From positions 186,001 through 250,000 of the forward strand of contig NZ_JAJCVJ010000001.1 in the NCBI RefSeq assembly GCF_020567425.1: 64,000 nt of DNA. The letters run 5' to 3'. Positions 62,713 through 64,000 of this stretch are shown piece by piece. The notes beneath the pieces were generated by a model. The model saw only the letters and a program-made list of their open reading frames with translations. It did no database searches and was not told where the DNA came from. Source of the stretch: Salinirubrum litoreum. Lineage in GTDB: Archaea > Halobacteriota > Halobacteria > Halobacteriales > Haloferacaceae. The position numbers were made by a program, and so were the translations under genes. Positions within the stretch are counted from its first letter, which is position 1. Every line of letters begins with the position of its first letter.

Positions 62713-62742
62713 CGACGAGAGGAGCGGACGACGCAGCCCTGC

Positions 62743-63522
62743 TCAGTCGGTCGTCGGGATGGCGACCGCGCCGGCGACGAAGAACGCGACCGCCAGCACC
62801 GCCAGCACTCCGAAGTTGAGCCAGACCAGCGACGGCTCCGTCCCGGCACCGACCGCCGGCGGCGAGGTGACGGCCCGGACGCCACGCGCGAAGTAGGTCA
62901 GCGGCGAGAGGTCGACCACCGGCCGGAACCACGCCGGGAGCAGATCCAGCGTGACGAACGTCTCCGAGAGGAACAACAGCGGGAGCGCGACCGCGTTGCT
63001 CGCCGCGATGACGCCGTCCTGTGAGTCGGCGACCCGGCCGAGCACCGCGCCCAGTCCACAGAACAGCGCGACCGCGAGTGCGACGAACGGCACGAGCAGC
63101 AGCAGGTACGGCGACACGACGATCTGTGCGCCCGTCGTCAGGACGACCAGCGCGAGCAGAAGGAGACCGGCCGCGCCGATGACGGCGACGTTGACGAGGG
63201 TGTGTGCCAGCAACCACTCGGCAGTCGAGAGCGGCGTCGTCGCCAGTTTCTCGAACCGGTTGCCCTCGCGGTGGCGAGCGATCTCGCTCCCGACACGCGA
63301 GAGCGGGGTGAAGAGGACGACGACCGCGAGATAGCCCGGCAGATAGTAGACCGGCGGTTGGGAGAACAACCCGCCACCGGTCGGTCGGGTCCCGACGAGG
63401 ACGCCGAAGATCAGGATCAGGATCACCGGGAAGAAGAACGTGAAGAAGACCGCCGTCCGGCGTCTGAGGAAGGAGGCCAACGCGGCCGAGAACTCCGCGC
63501 CGACGCGACGCGTGGCCGTCAT
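62743..63522 (-). CDS. ABC-2 type transporter permease
   Basis: Encodes 259 residues with six helices of the ABC-2 permease fold. FEKLATTPLSTAEWLLAHTLVN is the conserved cytoplasmic loop and ADSQDGVIAASNAVALPLLFLSETF the later helix. It pairs with the ATP-binding gene, whose stop overlaps its start by 4 bases. Likely an exporter of unknown substrate; natural-product or drug export is common for this type. Confidence 0.88.
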   Translation of the reverse strand: MTATRRVGAEFSAALASFLRRRTAVFFTFFFPVILILIFGVLVGTRPTGGGLFSQPPVYYLPGYLAVVVLFTPLSRVGSEIARHREGNRFEKLATTPLSTAEWLLAHTLVNVAVIGAAGLLLLALVVLTTGAQIVVSPYLLLLVPFVALAVALFCGLGAVLGRVADSQDGVIAASNAVALPLLFLSETFVTLDLLPAWFRPVVDLSPLTYFARGVRAVTSPPAVGAGTEPSLVWLNFGVLAVLAVAFFVAGAVAIPTTD

Positions 63523-64000
63523 CGCGTGCCCCCCTGCCGACCGCCGGTGGCGGCGCTCGCACTCTCGGTCCCCTCGCCTGCCGTCTCGTCCGGTGGCGAC
63601 TCACCCGGCGACTCGCCGGGCGTGACCGCCTCGGGGTCGGCGACGGTCCTGCCGCCGGCGTCCACGCGCTCCCCGGTGAGCGTGAGATACACGTCTTCCA
63701 GGTCGGGTTGTGCCCACGCCAACGTGTCGTACTCGACGCCGTGGTCCGCGAGGAGTTCGACGACCGGGCCGATGTCGGTCGGAGTGACCGGCCTGACGAC
63801 GACACGCTCGGGACCGGTCTCGACCGCCAACTCGGTCTCGGCGAGCGCCGCGACGGCCGACTCGGGATCGTCGGTCTCGAAGGTCAATCGCGTCTCGCCG
63901 CCGTAGTCCGCGATCAGTTCCGCCGGCGAACCGACCGCGACGAGTTCGCCGGCGTTCAGCAGGCCAACCCGGTCGGCGAGTCGCTGGGCCTCCTCCATGT
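63519..64000 (-). CDS. ABC transporter ATP-binding protein (partial, runs off window)
   Basis: Only the C-terminal 159 residues are present; the ATPase core lies beyond 64000. MEEAQRLADRVGLLNAGELVAVGSPAEL is the end of the nucleotide-binding domain (the switch-His part just precedes it), followed by the DrrA-type C-terminal domain (LEDVYLTLTGERVD) and a variable acidic tail. It couples to the ABC-2 permease. Confidence 0.85.
   Translation of the reverse strand, partial: MEEAQRLADRVGLLNAGELVAVGSPAELIADYGGETRLTFETDDPESAVAALAETELAVETGPERVVVRPVTPTDIGPVVELLADHGVEYDTLAWAQPDLEDVYLTLTGERVDAGGRTVADPEAVTPGESPGESPPDETAGEGTESASAATGGRQGGTR

Overview
The window is a piece of a haloarchaeal (class Halobacteria) chromosome. 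The evidence is very high GC with C/G-ending codons, acidic proteins, TATA-like boxes about 27 bases upstream of many start codons (leaderless transcripts), and archaeal markers: Pelota, archaeal-type S-adenosylmethionine synthetase, Dph6, MptE, bacteriorhodopsin and the bacterioruberin pathway. I see no rRNA, tRNA, CRISPR array, insertion sequence or phage gene. All names come from reading the sequence and remembered family motifs; no database search was run.

Layout. 1-3.5 kb: end of an ammonium transporter with GlnK and an Lrp regulator, then a GpgS-like glycosyltransferase and a Nudix hydrolase. 3.5-4.2 kb: a gene-free stretch packed with short hairpins and a direct repeat. 4.2-7.4 kb: crtD-lyeJ-cruF, which together make bacterioruberin from lycopene. 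7.5-20 kb: housekeeping genes (APC permease, ThiI, kinase-like and HAD proteins, SAM synthetase, CYTH protein, FKBP isomerase, hybrid histidine kinase, IMPase-like phosphatase, Pelota). 20-23 kb: three tandem DUF4013-type membrane proteins. 23-31 kb: B12-dependent ribonucleotide reductase with a possible 24-residue leader ORF, DeoC, a zinc-ribbon HTH regulator divergent from an MFS transporter, and small proteins. 31.4-43.7 kb: CbiX with a DR2241-like partner, transporters, an alpha-glucosidase, a sugar nucleotidyltransferase, bacteriorhodopsin and Dph6.

43.8-52.5 kb is the most unusual region. Four Tat/SipW-type secreted proteins (44094, 46140, 47990, 48970), a SipW-like signal peptidase (50004), a secreted Thr/Glu/Pro-tailed protein (51182) and a previously uncalled 56-residue membrane protein (52348) form four transcription units. 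Each unit has at least one copy of the same dyad, GGTACG-N7-TACC, upstream (five perfect copies in all). I infer a co-regulated surface-filament or matrix system of the TasA/SipW type. Two units also share a strongly conserved hairpin in a long 5' leader.

52.5-64 kb: pterin/folate genes (mptE, folP), a GT4 glycosyltransferase, an S9 peptidase, a sulfite-oxidase-fold protein, small regulators, UspA, a dhaK without dhaL or dhaM beside it, a probably cytosolic HtrA-like protease with an RGG-rich tail, and an ABC-2 exporter cut by the window end.
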